Source of the DNA: Dielma sp000508965
Lineage (GTDB): Bacteria; Bacillota_I; Bacilli_A; Erysipelotrichales; Erysipelotrichaceae
Assembly: GCA_000508965.1 (NCBI GenBank)
Contig: BAHV02000006.1
Coordinates: forward strand, 1 to 64,000
Reading direction: 5' to 3'
Length of the DNA: 64,000 nucleotides
The position numbers were made by a program, and so were the translations under genes. Shown here one piece after another: positions 27,097 through 35,652 of the stretch. The notes beneath the pieces were generated by a model, which had not been told where the DNA came from, did not search any database, and was given only the letters and a program-made list of their open reading frames with translations. Position 1 is the first letter of the stretch. The number at the start of each line of letters is the position of its first letter.

Positions 27097-28716
27097 ATGA
27101 ATTTGTACAGCATTATATTGGTAGACGATGAGGAAGAAGTACGCAAAAGCATCATTAAACAGATCGATTGGGAGTCCGCAGGCTTTAAAGTTGTGGGCGA
27201 TGCAGAGAATGGTGAGGATGGACTTGAGAAGATCGAACTGTTAGAACCCAATGTGGTGCTTACGGATATCCGTATGCCATACATGGATGGACTGACATTA
27301 ACTGAAAAAATCAGACAGCGGTATCCTTCCACAAAAGTGGTCATCTTTTCCGGTTATGATGATTTTGAATATGCCCAGCGGGCAATTAAACTGAATGTGA
27401 CGGAATATATCTTAAAGCCGGTCAATGTGGAAGAACTGACTTCTATTTTAAATAGAATTAAATCCGGTCTGGATGAGGAAATTGAAGAAAAACGCAATGT
27501 AAACAGTCTGCGGGAAAATTACCGCAAGAGTCTGCCAATCATCCGTGAACAATTCTTTAATGACATGGTTCACCGCCAGATGCCGGTGACATTTATAGAA
27601 TCAAAGCTGGAGGAATATGATATTCCCATCGTCGGTGCAAAACGGTGGATTATTGGCGCAATCGATGTAGAAAAGGGCGATGATCGGAGTAAAAAAACAT
27701 TATCCCTTCATCAAGAGGAAGAGCTAATACCAATTTCAGTGAAACAGATCGTCGCGGAAAAATTAAGCAGTTACTGCCGCTTTTCGCTTTTTCAGTCAGT
27801 GGCAGAGGCTCAGATGGTAGCTATTGTAGCGCTTGATGACAATACAATTACCGGTTTGATTGATGTGTTTGGGGATATTTGCAAAGAGGTAAAGCGAATT
27901 TTAGAGGTGCCGGTAACAATTGGCATCGGACACAGCTGCAGCCATTTGTCGCAGATCATACGTTCTTACCAGTCAGCGGTTGAAGCACTGGGGTATAAAG
28001 CGGTCGTTGGCGGCGGCAGCACAATCTATATCAATGATATGGAACCAGTCGGCGGCGGCAAACTGAAATTCGACAACAATGTTGAATCAGAATATATTGC
28101 GGCTGTTAAATTTGGCCCGGATGAGAAAATTAAAGCTGTTACTGCCAGAATCGCAGAAAAGCTCGCATCCGCTAAGGTCCATTACCGTCAGAAACAGGTT
28201 TATGTATTTGGCGTTATGAATACAATTATTCAAGTAATTCAACAATATGATATTAATCTCGAGGAAATCTTAGGCGGTGAATTGGAATATCTGAATGTGA
28301 TCGATATGCTTCAAAAACGTGATGATTTTGGTGAATGGCTTTTTAATACGACACTCACAATCAATCAGGCAATTAATAATGAACGTGATGTGACAACTCG
28401 GCACATTATTCAGGAAGCCAAACAGTATATCATGGATAATTATCAAAACCCTGATTTATCCGTTGAAATGATCTGCCGCCATCTGCATATGAGTCCGGCT
28501 TACTTTTCTACTATATTCAAGAAAGAAACCGGTCAGGCTTACATCGCCTATCTGACGGAAGTCAGATTAAATAAGGCTGTTGATCTTTTAAATAAGACAG
28601 ATGATAAAACTTATATTATTGCTTCCAAAGTAGGTTATCAGGAACAGAATTATTTCAGTTATGTATTTAAGAAAAAATATGGCGTATCCCCTACTAAATT
28701 CCGCGGAGCCAGATAA
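27097..28716 (+). CDS. YesN-type response regulator with AraC DNA-binding domain
   Basis: A 539-residue regulator with an N-terminal receiver domain (phospho-Asp in VVLTDIRMPYMDG, ~residue 55; Lys in ILKPV), a long middle region, and a C-terminal AraC-type double HTH (residues ~435-535, ending KKYGVSPTKFRG). It is the partner of the YesM kinase that follows, with the stop and start codons overlapping by one base. It probably activates the Mgl-like sugar transporter downstream. Confidence 0.93.
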   Translation: MNLYSIILVDDEEEVRKSIIKQIDWESAGFKVVGDAENGEDGLEKIELLEPNVVLTDIRMPYMDGLTLTEKIRQRYPSTKVVIFSGYDDFEYAQRAIKLNVTEYILKPVNVEELTSILNRIKSGLDEEIEEKRNVNSLRENYRKSLPIIREQFFNDMVHRQMPVTFIESKLEEYDIPIVGAKRWIIGAIDVEKGDDRSKKTLSLHQEEELIPISVKQIVAEKLSSYCRFSLFQSVAEAQMVAIVALDDNTITGLIDVFGDICKEVKRILEVPVTIGIGHSCSHLSQIIRSYQSAVEALGYKAVVGGGSTIYINDMEPVGGGKLKFDNNVESEYIAAVKFGPDEKIKAVTARIAEKLASAKVHYRQKQVYVFGVMNTIIQVIQQYDINLEEILGGELEYLNVIDMLQKRDDFGEWLFNTTLTINQAINNERDVTTRHIIQEAKQYIMDNYQNPDLSVEMICRHLHMSPAYFSTIFKKETGQAYIAYLTEVRLNKAVDLLNKTDDKTYIIASKVGYQEQNYFSYVFKKKYGVSPTKFRGAR

Positions 28717-30506
28717 TGGAAAAAAAGAAAATATTTCATAACCAAAGTATCAGGCGTACAATCTTTATTTATTTTACAATCACTGCTCTGGCTGCCAGCT
28801 TGCTGATCACTTTTTCAATCTATGGACGGCTTTCTAGTCAAGTATCGCAAACGGTCATGGAGGAGAATCAAAGCTTAATCAGTCAGGTAGCCCGTTCGGT
28901 AGAGAGTTATCTGCGCACAGTAATGAAGCTGTCGGACTCACTTTATTACGGGGCAGTCAAGAATGCTGATTTGTCCTCAGAATCAATTAACAGTGAAATC
29001 ACGCTGCTCTATGACAATAACCGTGATGATGTTGCCAATATTGCCTTGTTTTCCCAAGACGGTACATTGATTGAAGCGGTGCCGGCAGCCAGAATCAAGA
29101 CTAATCTTGATGTTAAGAGTGACAGCTGGTTTATTAATGCCCTTGAAAAAACTGAAAATCAGCATTTCTCTGACCCGCATGTGCAAACCATCTTTGACGG
29201 GAATGAGAGTCAGTATCAATGGGTCATTTCATTATCAAGAGCTGTGGAACTGACCGAAGGAACATCGACCGCGCAAGGTGTGTTGCTTGTCGATTTAAGC
29301 TATTCAAGCTTGGCTCATCTATTTAACGGCGTAACGACCGGCAGCGGCGGTTATGTCTATCTAATCAGCAGTGATGGTGAAATCCTCTATCACCCTAAGA
29401 TGCAGCTGATTGATTCAGGCCGTTTCATGGAGAATAATTTAGCGGCAGCCGAATACAAGGACGGCAATCATCTGGAGGAATTTGAAGGCACTGAAAGAAT
29501 TGTCACCGTTAAATCAGTCGGCTATACTGGCTGGAAGGTGGTAGGGGTTACACCCAAGAATGTTGTCTCCTTAAATACGATTAAAACCAGATTATTTATT
29601 GTCTTTATCATTACACTGATTTTATTTATTTTGACCTTTATCAATTCATACATCTCTTCCAGAATTACCGATCCTATCAAGGAATTAGAAAAATCGGTAG
29701 GTATTCTTGAGGAAGGTAATTTACAGACACCGGTCTATATTGGCGGTTCTTATGAAATTCAGCATTTAGGAACTTCAATCAGCAGCATGGCGAAACAGAT
29801 CAGGGTGCTCATGAATGATATCGTTACTGAGCATGAGGCAAAACGCAAGCAGGAATTTGATACGCTGCAATCGCAGATCAACCCGCATTTTCTCTATAAT
29901 ACATTAGATATTATTGTCTGGATGATTGAAAATGAACAGAAGGCTGAAGCTGTTAAAGTTGTAACCGCTCTGGCACGTTTCTTCCGCATCAGCTTAAGTA
30001 AAGGAAAGAGTATTATCCAGGTTCGTGATGAGATTGAACATGTACGCAGTTATTTAATGATTCAAAGAATGCGTTTCAAAAATAAATTTACTTATGATAT
30101 TGAGGTTGGCGAGGGCTGTGAAGAACTTGCCAGCTTAAAGCTTATGCTTCAGCCATTAGTAGAAAATGCAATTTATCACGGCATGGAATTCATGGACGGA
30201 GACGGTGAAGTAATCATTAAGAGCTGGCGTGAAGGAGATGAATTATTCTTTATGGTTCGTGATAACGGACTGGGTATGACTGAGGAACAAGTAACAAGCT
30301 TATTCTCAGATTCGATTCACACAACCTCTAAAAAGGGTTCAGGCATTGGTGTAAAGAATGTGAATGAGCGAATTAAACTCTATTTTGGTGAACAATACGG
30401 ATTAACCATTCATTCCGAACCGGATGTCGGAACAGAAATTATTATCCGTCTTCCGGCTATTTCTTACAGTCAGATAATTGCAAAGGGTGAACAACTATGG
30501 AAATGA
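28716..30506 (+). CDS. YesM-type sensor histidine kinase
   Basis: A 596-residue membrane kinase with TM1 at ~17-37, an extracellular dCache-type sensor (~38-290), TM2 at ~292-313, HAMP, then the His-kinase phospho-acceptor in QINPHFLYNTLD and an HATPase domain (VENAIYHG, DNGLGMT, GSGIGVKNVNERI). It senses an external sugar or a sugar-loaded binding protein and phosphorylates the YesN partner. The next gene, encoding a membrane-anchored binding protein, overlaps its end by 10 bases and may be its sensory aid. Confidence 0.93.
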   Translation: MEKKKIFHNQSIRRTIFIYFTITALAASLLITFSIYGRLSSQVSQTVMEENQSLISQVARSVESYLRTVMKLSDSLYYGAVKNADLSSESINSEITLLYDNNRDDVANIALFSQDGTLIEAVPAARIKTNLDVKSDSWFINALEKTENQHFSDPHVQTIFDGNESQYQWVISLSRAVELTEGTSTAQGVLLVDLSYSSLAHLFNGVTTGSGGYVYLISSDGEILYHPKMQLIDSGRFMENNLAAAEYKDGNHLEEFEGTERIVTVKSVGYTGWKVVGVTPKNVVSLNTIKTRLFIVFIITLILFILTFINSYISSRITDPIKELEKSVGILEEGNLQTPVYIGGSYEIQHLGTSISSMAKQIRVLMNDIVTEHEAKRKQEFDTLQSQINPHFLYNTLDIIVWMIENEQKAEAVKVVTALARFFRISLSKGKSIIQVRDEIEHVRSYLMIQRMRFKNKFTYDIEVGEGCEELASLKLMLQPLVENAIYHGMEFMDGDGEVIIKSWREGDELFFMVRDNGLGMTEEQVTSLFSDSIHTTSKKGSGIGVKNVNERIKLYFGEQYGLTIHSEPDVGTEIIIRLPAISYSQIIAKGEQLWK

Positions 30507-31504
30507 CAAGACAGGAAAAGTTGATATGGGCACTGATGGCCGGTATTCTAATCATTTTATTTCTGTTATCTTCAACTGATTTAATTATTAAGGAAAAGGA
30601 AACTACCATTTATTCTGTCTCAGTCATAATTAAAGACACCAATGACGATTATTATAAGAATTTCCGTAAGGGTATCGATAAAGCTGCTGATGAATACAAT
30701 GTGGATGTCAATTTCATCACTTTATATGAAAAAGAGGATGTTGCGGAACAGATGGAGCTTTTAAACCGTGAGATCAGTGATGGCTCGCAGGCAGTTGTAT
30801 TTGTGCCGTTAAAGCAGGCAGAATGCCGACGGATATTAGATGACATGGTCTTAACCAGTCCGCTGATTATCATGGGCAACAGTCTGCCTGGAGATTGGGC
30901 GATTACCGGTATCTCACAGGATTATTATGAAGCCGGTCGAATGCTGGGTGAAGCCATTGTCCGTGAGAATAATCCTGATAAGCCGGTATACATGTTTACG
31001 GAAGGACTTGATTTCGGTTATAACCAAGAAGTGTATAACGGTCTTTTAGAGGAGATTTCCCTGGCAGGCTTTCAAGCTCATCATTATGAGATGTCACCCA
31101 GCGGCTCACCGAATACACCCGTTATTGAGAATGAAGATTTCTTTTCTCAGGTAATGGCTGATGAGGTAGCAGCATGTGATGATGGAGCAATTATTGTAGC
31201 TTTAGATGTAAAGAGTCTGGATCTGACCGCTGACATAATTGCTGATAATACGGCTTATGAAAACATCGCTGTTTTGTATGGCTTTGGCAGTACGACAAAG
31301 ATTTTAAATCAAATGGATCGTGGGTTCATCAAAGGACTGATAGCGACGAATCAATATGATGCTGGTTATTTAAGCATTGTGAAAGCTGTCGAGGCAATTG
31401 AAAAAAGCAGCGACCGGGAACAGATTGAACTGACTTCATATTATCTTGAAAAAGATGATTTGAAAGAGAAGTATTTTGAAAAAATTCTTTATCCAATAGA
31501 ATAA
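30497..31504 (+). CDS. Membrane-anchored periplasmic-binding-protein-like sugar sensor
   Basis: A 335-residue protein with one N-terminal transmembrane helix (WALMAGILIILFLLSSTDLI) and a type I periplasmic-binding fold (VIIKDTNDDYYKNFRKGIDKA and onward). There is no lipobox and no cleavage site, so it probably stays anchored. It overlaps the kinase gene by 10 bases and precedes a second binding protein. This arrangement suggests a three-component sensor in which the binding protein presents ligand to the kinase. Ligand unknown. Confidence 0.82.
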   Translation: MEMTRQEKLIWALMAGILIILFLLSSTDLIIKEKETTIYSVSVIIKDTNDDYYKNFRKGIDKAADEYNVDVNFITLYEKEDVAEQMELLNREISDGSQAVVFVPLKQAECRRILDDMVLTSPLIIMGNSLPGDWAITGISQDYYEAGRMLGEAIVRENNPDKPVYMFTEGLDFGYNQEVYNGLLEEISLAGFQAHHYEMSPSGSPNTPVIENEDFFSQVMADEVAACDDGAIIVALDVKSLDLTADIIADNTAYENIAVLYGFGSTTKILNQMDRGFIKGLIATNQYDAGYLSIVKAVEAIEKSSDREQIELTSYYLEKDDLKEKYFEKILYPIE

Positions 31505-31515
31505 TCGGAGGCATT

Positions 31516-32547
31516 ATGAAAAAGAAAAATTCATTCATCGCAGCAGGGATTCTCATCTTTTGTCTGGTAATTGGCTGTATCGTTTTTCAAAACCGCAGTA
31601 ATGTTGAAAAAGAAGAAAAAAAGACACTTCGCATCGGCGTCACTTTATATCGTGGGGATGATTCCTTTATTAATAATCTCTGCCGAAAGATGGAGGAACA
31701 GGTAAAAGCTTATGAAAAGGATACCGGTATCCGGATCGTTCTTGATATCGTGAACGGGAAAGGCAGTCAAAATACTCAAAACAGTCAGGTGGACCGTTTT
31801 GTATCACTGGGTGTTGATGTGATTTGCGTCAATATGGTTGATCGGTCAGCCGCTTCTTACATTATCAATCGGGCAATGGAAGGCGATATACCCGTTGTAT
31901 TCTTCAATCGGGAACCGGTGGAAGAGGATATGAACCGCTGGGAGAAGCTTTATTATGTCGGTGAGGATGCGAAGGAATCAGCAGTTTTACAGGGGAATAT
32001 TTTAGTGGATGCTTATAATGAAGAGCCAAGTTCACTTGATCTAAACAATGACGGCAAGGTTAGCTATGTACTCCTAGAGGGTGAGACAAATCATCAGGAT
32101 TCCCTGATCCGAACGGAATGGTCCATTCAGACATTAAAAGACGGGGGTGTGCCTTTGGAAAAAATTACGGGCGGCATTGGAAATTGGGAAAAAAGTCAAG
32201 GCTCTGCATGGATGGAGAAATGGCTGGAAGAATATCCCAACGAAATTGAGCTAGTTATCAGCAACAATGATGATATGGCACTGGGGGCAGCTGATGCATT
32301 GGAGCGTAAAAAAATTACCGCGCCGATTAAAATTGTGGGCATCGATGGTACCCCTCAGGGTATTGAAGGTTTGGAATCAGGCAAATTATTTGGAACAGTG
32401 CAATGTGACAGTGATGAATATGCGAGTGTGATCTTTAAAATCGCATCAGCTGCCGGCTTGGGACATGACGTGCAGAAAGAAATTGAATTAAAGGACGGGA
32501 AGTATTATAACTGCTCCCAAATTGCCCTGACCACACAGGTTAAATAA
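31516..32547 (+). CDS. MglB-like galactose/glucose-binding protein, normal topology
   Basis: A 343-residue type I binding protein with an N-terminal hydrophobic segment containing a possible lipobox (VIGC, Cys17). The order is that of E. coli GBP: LRIGVTLYRGDDSF, then PVVFFNREP, the calcium loop DLNNDGKVS, the ligand region NHQDSLIRT, a Trp in GSAWME, SNNDDMALGA, and VGIDGTPQ. It resembles the next binding protein in sequence but not in segment order. It lies in the sensor cluster, 11 bases after its neighbour, so it may serve sensing rather than transport. Confidence 0.85.
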   Translation: MKKKNSFIAAGILIFCLVIGCIVFQNRSNVEKEEKKTLRIGVTLYRGDDSFINNLCRKMEEQVKAYEKDTGIRIVLDIVNGKGSQNTQNSQVDRFVSLGVDVICVNMVDRSAASYIINRAMEGDIPVVFFNREPVEEDMNRWEKLYYVGEDAKESAVLQGNILVDAYNEEPSSLDLNNDGKVSYVLLEGETNHQDSLIRTEWSIQTLKDGGVPLEKITGGIGNWEKSQGSAWMEKWLEEYPNEIELVISNNDDMALGAADALERKKITAPIKIVGIDGTPQGIEGLESGKLFGTVQCDSDEYASVIFKIASAAGLGHDVQKEIELKDGKYYNCSQIALTTQVK

Positions 32548-32704
32548 GTATTGATTAAATATAATTAATAATGAAAACTGAAGGTTTCCCGGGAAATAAT
32601 CGGCATTTTTATGCTTATCAGCCCCATTATTTATGGATAAAAGAATAAAAATGTATGCGCTATCAAAGAAATTTCATAGTGCAGTGAATAATATCGCATG
32701 GTAA

Positions 32705-32747
32705 TCCCCCCTTGATAAAGTTATAATTTGGATAAATCAAGGGAGGA
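32705..32747 (+). promoter_or_regulatory. Hairpin sequestering the ribosome site of the permuted binding protein
   Basis: TCCCCCCTTGAT (32705-32716) can pair with ATCAAGGGAGGA (32736-32747) over 12 positions with one mismatch, closing a 19-base loop. The right arm is the Shine-Dalgarno region of the gene starting at 32754. A second small hairpin (GCGCTAT with ATAGTGC) lies just upstream. This could regulate translation or protect a 5' end. Confidence 0.55.
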
Positions 32748-32753
32748 TTTATT

Positions 32754-34034
32754 ATGAAATTACTCAAAAAAGCATTAGCAGTAAGTATGGCTTCTGCAAT
32801 GGTATTTGCCGTTGCAGGCTGCAGCGGAAACGACAAACCTACAGATAACCCGTCGGATCCCGGAACTGCGGAAGTTGCCAACAAGGATAAACCATTAGTT
32901 TGGTTTAACCGTCAGCCATCAAGCAGCGCCACTGGCGAACTTGATATGAACGCGCTGAATTTCAACAAAGACACATATTATGTTGGTTTCGATGCTAATC
33001 AAGGTGCAGAACTTCAAGGTACAATGGTTATGGATTACGTTGAAAAGAACATTGATACGATTGACCGCAATGGTGACGGTATCATCGGTTATGTTCTGGC
33101 TATCGGCGATATCGGACATAATGACTCAATCGCACGTACCAGAGGTGTTCGTAAAGCACTAGGCACAGCCGTAGATAAAGATGGTAATGTTAACAGTGAT
33201 CCAATCGGAACAAACACTGAAGGAACAACAACTATCGTTCAAGATGGAACACTTGAAATTAATGGTAAGACTTATATCGTTCGTGAACTTGCTTCACAGG
33301 AAATGAAGAACTCTGCAGGTGCAACATGGGACGCTGCAACAGCAGGTAACGCTATCGGTACTTGGGCTTCTTCATTTGGTGATCAAATTGATATCGTAGT
33401 TTCTAATAATGATGGTATGGGTATGTCCATGTTTAACGCATGGTCAAAAGATAATAAAGTAGCTACTTTTGGTTACGATGCTAATAGTGATGCTGTTGCT
33501 GCTATCGCTGAAGGTTATGGCGGAACAATCAGTCAGCATGCTGACGTACAGGCATATTTAACACTGCGTGTTCTTCGTAATGCACTTGATGGTGTAGACA
33601 TCGATACAGGTATCGGTACTGCTGATGATGCGGGTAATGTACTGAGTGCTGATGTTTTCAAATACAATGCTGATGAACGTTCTTATTATGCATTAAATGT
33701 TGCTGTTACAGCTGACAACTATAAGGATTTCATGGATTCTACAATGGTTTACGCTCCAGTATCTAATCAGCTTGATGAAGCAGCTCATCCTACTAAGAAT
33801 GTATGGCTGAATATCTATAACTCTGCAGATAATTTCTTAGGATCTACTTATCAGCCGTTACTGCAAAAATATGACAAGCTTCTGAATCTAAAAGTTGAAT
33901 ATATCGGCGGCGATGGTCAAACAGAATCTAATATTACAAACCGTCTTGGTAATCCTAGTCAGTTTGATGCCTTTGCTATTAACATGGTTAAGACCGATAA
34001 TGCGGCTTCTTATACAAGTTTATTAAATCAATAA
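32754..34034 (+). CDS. Circularly permuted glucose/galactose-binding lipoprotein (MglB-like)
   Basis: A 426-residue lipoprotein (lipobox VAGC, Cys23) that is the main binding protein of the Mgl-like transporter. After a short linker the mature protein starts at what is normally mid-N-lobe (KPLVWFNRQP, ~47-56). It continues through the calcium loop DRNGDGIIG, the ligand residues in GHNDSIARTR, Trp in GATWDAATAG, SNNDGMGMS and FGYDANSD, and ends (~347-426) with the segment that opens ordinary GBPs (KNVWLNIYNSADNFLG to INMVKTDNAASY). The ligand residues of E. coli GBP are largely conserved, with Gln replacing Asn256, so it should bind glucose or galactose. It starts behind GGGAGG inside a hairpin. 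Confidence 0.88.
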   Translation: MKLLKKALAVSMASAMVFAVAGCSGNDKPTDNPSDPGTAEVANKDKPLVWFNRQPSSSATGELDMNALNFNKDTYYVGFDANQGAELQGTMVMDYVEKNIDTIDRNGDGIIGYVLAIGDIGHNDSIARTRGVRKALGTAVDKDGNVNSDPIGTNTEGTTTIVQDGTLEINGKTYIVRELASQEMKNSAGATWDAATAGNAIGTWASSFGDQIDIVVSNNDGMGMSMFNAWSKDNKVATFGYDANSDAVAAIAEGYGGTISQHADVQAYLTLRVLRNALDGVDIDTGIGTADDAGNVLSADVFKYNADERSYYALNVAVTADNYKDFMDSTMVYAPVSNQLDEAAHPTKNVWLNIYNSADNFLGSTYQPLLQKYDKLLNLKVEYIGGDGQTESNITNRLGNPSQFDAFAINMVKTDNAASYTSLLNQ

Positions 34035-34054
34035 TATTTATTAATTAAAGGCGA

Positions 34055-34078
34055 TTAGGGAGAAGAAATTCTCCCTAA
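34055..34078 (+). promoter_or_regulatory. Intercistronic stem-loop with GAAA tetraloop
   Basis: TTAGGGAGAA (34055-34064), GAAA, TTCTCCCTAA (34069-34078) is a perfect 10-bp stem without a T-run. It is probably an mRNA-stabilising or processing structure that keeps binding-protein mRNA more abundant than the ATPase and permease message. Confidence 0.6.
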
Positions 34079-34126
34079 GAACCTATTTACGGCAATGCAG
34101 CTTTTTTAAACAGAGGAGTAAGAACA

Positions 34127-35635
34127 ATGACAGATAAGAAAGATGATATCGTCTTATCAATACGCGGTATGAGCAAGTCATTTGGCCGAAACAGAGTTCT
34201 GGATCATATCGATCTGGATGTGAAACGCGGAACTGTTATGGGACTTATGGGTGAGAATGGCGCCGGTAAGTCAACCATGATGAAGTGCCTGTTTGGTACC
34301 TATCAGAAAGATGAGGGCAATATCTATTTAAAGGGGAAGGAAGTAAGCTTTTCCGGTCCCAAAGATGCCCTGGAAAATGGTATCGCGATGGTGCATCAGG
34401 AACTGAATCAATGCCTGGAAAGAAATGTAATCGATAATCTTTTTCTGGGCCGTTATCCGGTCAATTCCTTGGGTGTGGTTGATGAAGGCAGAATGAAAAA
34501 AGAAGCTTCTGAGCTTTTCAGAAAGCTGGGGATGACTGTAAATCTTACGCAGCCGATGCGCAATATGTCGGTTTCCCAGCGGCAAATGTGTGAAATCGCA
34601 AAGGCAATTTCCTATAATTCACAGGTGATTGTTCTGGATGAGCCTACATCGTCATTGACGGTGCAGGAGGTGAACAAGCTCTTCGAGATGATGAGAAAGT
34701 TAAAAGAACAGGGGATCGCCCTTATTTATATTTCTCATAAGATGGATGAGATTTTTGAGATTTGTGATGAGATATCGGTACTTCGTGATGGTAAATTGGT
34801 TGCGACAAAGAGTACCCAAGAGGCTAACATGAATGATTTAATATCTGCAATGGTTGGCCGTTCATTGGATAACCGTTTTCCGCCGGTAGACAATACACCG
34901 GGTGAAAACATTCTGTCCATTCAGCATCTGTCTACTAAATTTGAACCGCATTTACAAGATATATCCTTTGATGTGAAAGAAGGGGAAATCTTCGGTTTAT
35001 ATGGCTTGGTAGGCGCTGGCCGTACAGAGCTTTTAGAAACCATTTTTGGTGTTCGTACAAGAGCGGCCGGACGCGTCTATTATAAGAATCAGCTGATGAA
35101 TTTCAGCAGTGCTAAAGAGGCTATGGAGAATGGCTTCGCAATGATTACCGAAGAGCGAAAGGCGAATGGTATTTTCCTGAAGGGTGATTTGACATTTAAT
35201 ACGACAATTGCCAATCTAGACCGGTATAAGTCAGGTGTAGCTCTTTCTGAATCTAAAATGATCAAAGCTACTTCTAATGAAATCAAAATCATGCATACCA
35301 AGTGCATGGGGCCTGACGATAAGATTTCCAGTCTGTCCGGAGGAAATCAGCAAAAGGTTATATTTGGAAAATGGCTGGAACGTGCACCGAAGATTTTTAT
35401 GATGGATGAACCTACACGCGGAATAGATGTTGGTGCGAAATATGAAATCTATGAATTAATTATCAATATGGCGAAACAGGGCAAGACAATTATCGTTGTT
35501 TCATCGGAAATGCCGGAGATTCTCGGTATAACAAACCGTATTGGTGTCATGTCGAATGGGCGGTTGTCTGGCATCGTGAATACTAAAGAGACAAACCAGG
35601 AAGAACTTTTAAGACTCAGTGCGAAATATCTATAA
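34127..35635 (+). CDS. mglA: Sugar ABC transporter ATP-binding protein (MglA-like)
   Basis: A 502-residue protein with two fused ABC domains. The first has Walker A GENGAGKST, signature MSVSQRQM and Walker B VIVLDEPTSSL. The second has the degenerate Walker A GLVGAGRTE usual in this family, signature LSGGNQQK and IFMMDEPTRGIDVG. It energises uptake of galactose/glucose-type sugars. It starts behind AGAGGAG and is followed 17 bases later by the permease. Confidence 0.92.
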   Translation: MTDKKDDIVLSIRGMSKSFGRNRVLDHIDLDVKRGTVMGLMGENGAGKSTMMKCLFGTYQKDEGNIYLKGKEVSFSGPKDALENGIAMVHQELNQCLERNVIDNLFLGRYPVNSLGVVDEGRMKKEASELFRKLGMTVNLTQPMRNMSVSQRQMCEIAKAISYNSQVIVLDEPTSSLTVQEVNKLFEMMRKLKEQGIALIYISHKMDEIFEICDEISVLRDGKLVATKSTQEANMNDLISAMVGRSLDNRFPPVDNTPGENILSIQHLSTKFEPHLQDISFDVKEGEIFGLYGLVGAGRTELLETIFGVRTRAAGRVYYKNQLMNFSSAKEAMENGFAMITEERKANGIFLKGDLTFNTTIANLDRYKSGVALSESKMIKATSNEIKIMHTKCMGPDDKISSLSGGNQQKVIFGKWLERAPKIFMMDEPTRGIDVGAKYEIYELIINMAKQGKTIIVVSSEMPEILGITNRIGVMSNGRLSGIVNTKETNQEELLRLSAKYL

Positions 35636-35652
35636 CAGGGAGATGAATTAAT

